Shown here one piece after another: positions 13,987 to 14,161 of a DNA stretch of 14,161 nt; the first letter of the stretch is position 1; each line of letters opens with the position of its first letter. Made by a program: the position numbers and the translations under genes. The stretch comes from Bacteroidota bacterium (GTDB lineage: Bacteria > Bacteroidota > Bacteroidia > Bacteroidales > UBA1715), in contig JAJUFK010000031.1 in NCBI GenBank assembly GCA_029266015.1, forward strand, positions 1-14,161, written 5' to 3'. The notes under the pieces are model-generated. The model had not been told where the DNA came from, searched no databases, and saw nothing but the letters and a program-made list of their open reading frames with translations.

Positions 13987-14161
13987 TAGTTAATACTTGA
14001 ATGTATCCGCGAGGACTAATTTTTTGATATCCAAATGTGCGAATTACGTGTAATTCGGGCGAAAGTAATACTACATGAGGGAATAAACCTGTTGGATTGT
14101 ATGTTTTTGCTAAACCTTCATTTATAGCAATTTGTTCGGACGACAAGGTATTTTTTTTCTG
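13955..14161 (-). CDS. Thioredoxin-like protein, C-terminal fragment (5' end outside window)
   Basis: The frame is open to the right edge, so only the last 68 residues are visible. They read as the second half of a thioredoxin fold: 'AKTYNPTGLFPHVVLLSPE' with the likely cis-Pro (residue 28 of the visible part), the strand 'HVIRTFGYQ', and a final helix 'RGYIQVLTNAFYSYD'. The CxxC active site, if there is one, lies outside the window, so redox activity cannot be confirmed. It overlaps the start of the DUF2271 gene and is therefore probably the upstream member of the same operon. Stop is TAA. Confidence 0.7.
   Translation of the reverse strand, partial: QKKNTLSSEQIAINEGLAKTYNPTGLFPHVVLLSPELHVIRTFGYQKISPRGYIQVLTNAFYSYDTNK

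Overview
The window comes from a low-GC member of the Bacteroidota. Supporting signs are TAnnTTTG-type -7 promoter elements, almost no Shine-Dalgarno sequences, type IX secretion (T9SS)-like C-terminal domains on two exported proteins, a Bacteroidota-style lysyl-tRNA synthetase with a C-terminal extension, and the lysS-gpsA pair. Two rubrerythrins suggest an anaerobic or oxygen-sensitive lifestyle. The species cannot be named from this window.

Layout. Positions 1-2322 (+) hold the 3' part of a large secreted VIT-domain protein with a T9SS-like tail; it enters from the left edge. Positions about 2437-3175 are a decayed REP/RAYT-type element: an IS200-like single-tyrosine transposase broken by one TGA codon, flanked by degenerate direct repeats built from small hairpins. 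All genes from there on are on the minus strand. In order of transcription from the right edge they are: (i) an extracytoplasmic redox cluster of a thioredoxin-like protein (partial), a DUF2271 protein with a T9SS/FlgD-like tail, the flavin transferase ApbE, a small DUF4266 lipoprotein ending in Cys-Gly-Cys-Asn, and a DUF3570 outer-membrane barrel; these genes overlap or nearly abut. (ii) A lone lycopene cyclase-domain membrane protein with its own likely promoter. (iii) A stress operon of a YqhD-type aldehyde reductase, a divergent rubrerythrin and a classical rubrerythrin, ending in strong hairpins. (iv) lysS-gpsA, four bases apart behind a clear promoter. (v) asnA, ending at a textbook terminator.

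The most interesting part is cluster (i). The DUF2271 protein carries Asp-Ala-Val-Thr-Gly-Pro-Thr, which resembles the ApbE flavinylation consensus (DxxTGAT type) except that Pro replaces Ala, and it lies next to apbE with an ATGA stop/start overlap. I infer that ApbE attaches FMN to this protein and that the protein works in electron transfer outside the cytoplasm with the thioredoxin, the lipoprotein and the barrel. The T9SS-like tail suggests that this flavoprotein is displayed at the cell surface. Nothing in the window proves the function.

No tRNA, rRNA or CRISPR array was seen. The sequence also shows candidate operators, several hairpins and a strong Shine-Dalgarno sequence embedded in the glycine codons of the DUF4266 gene.
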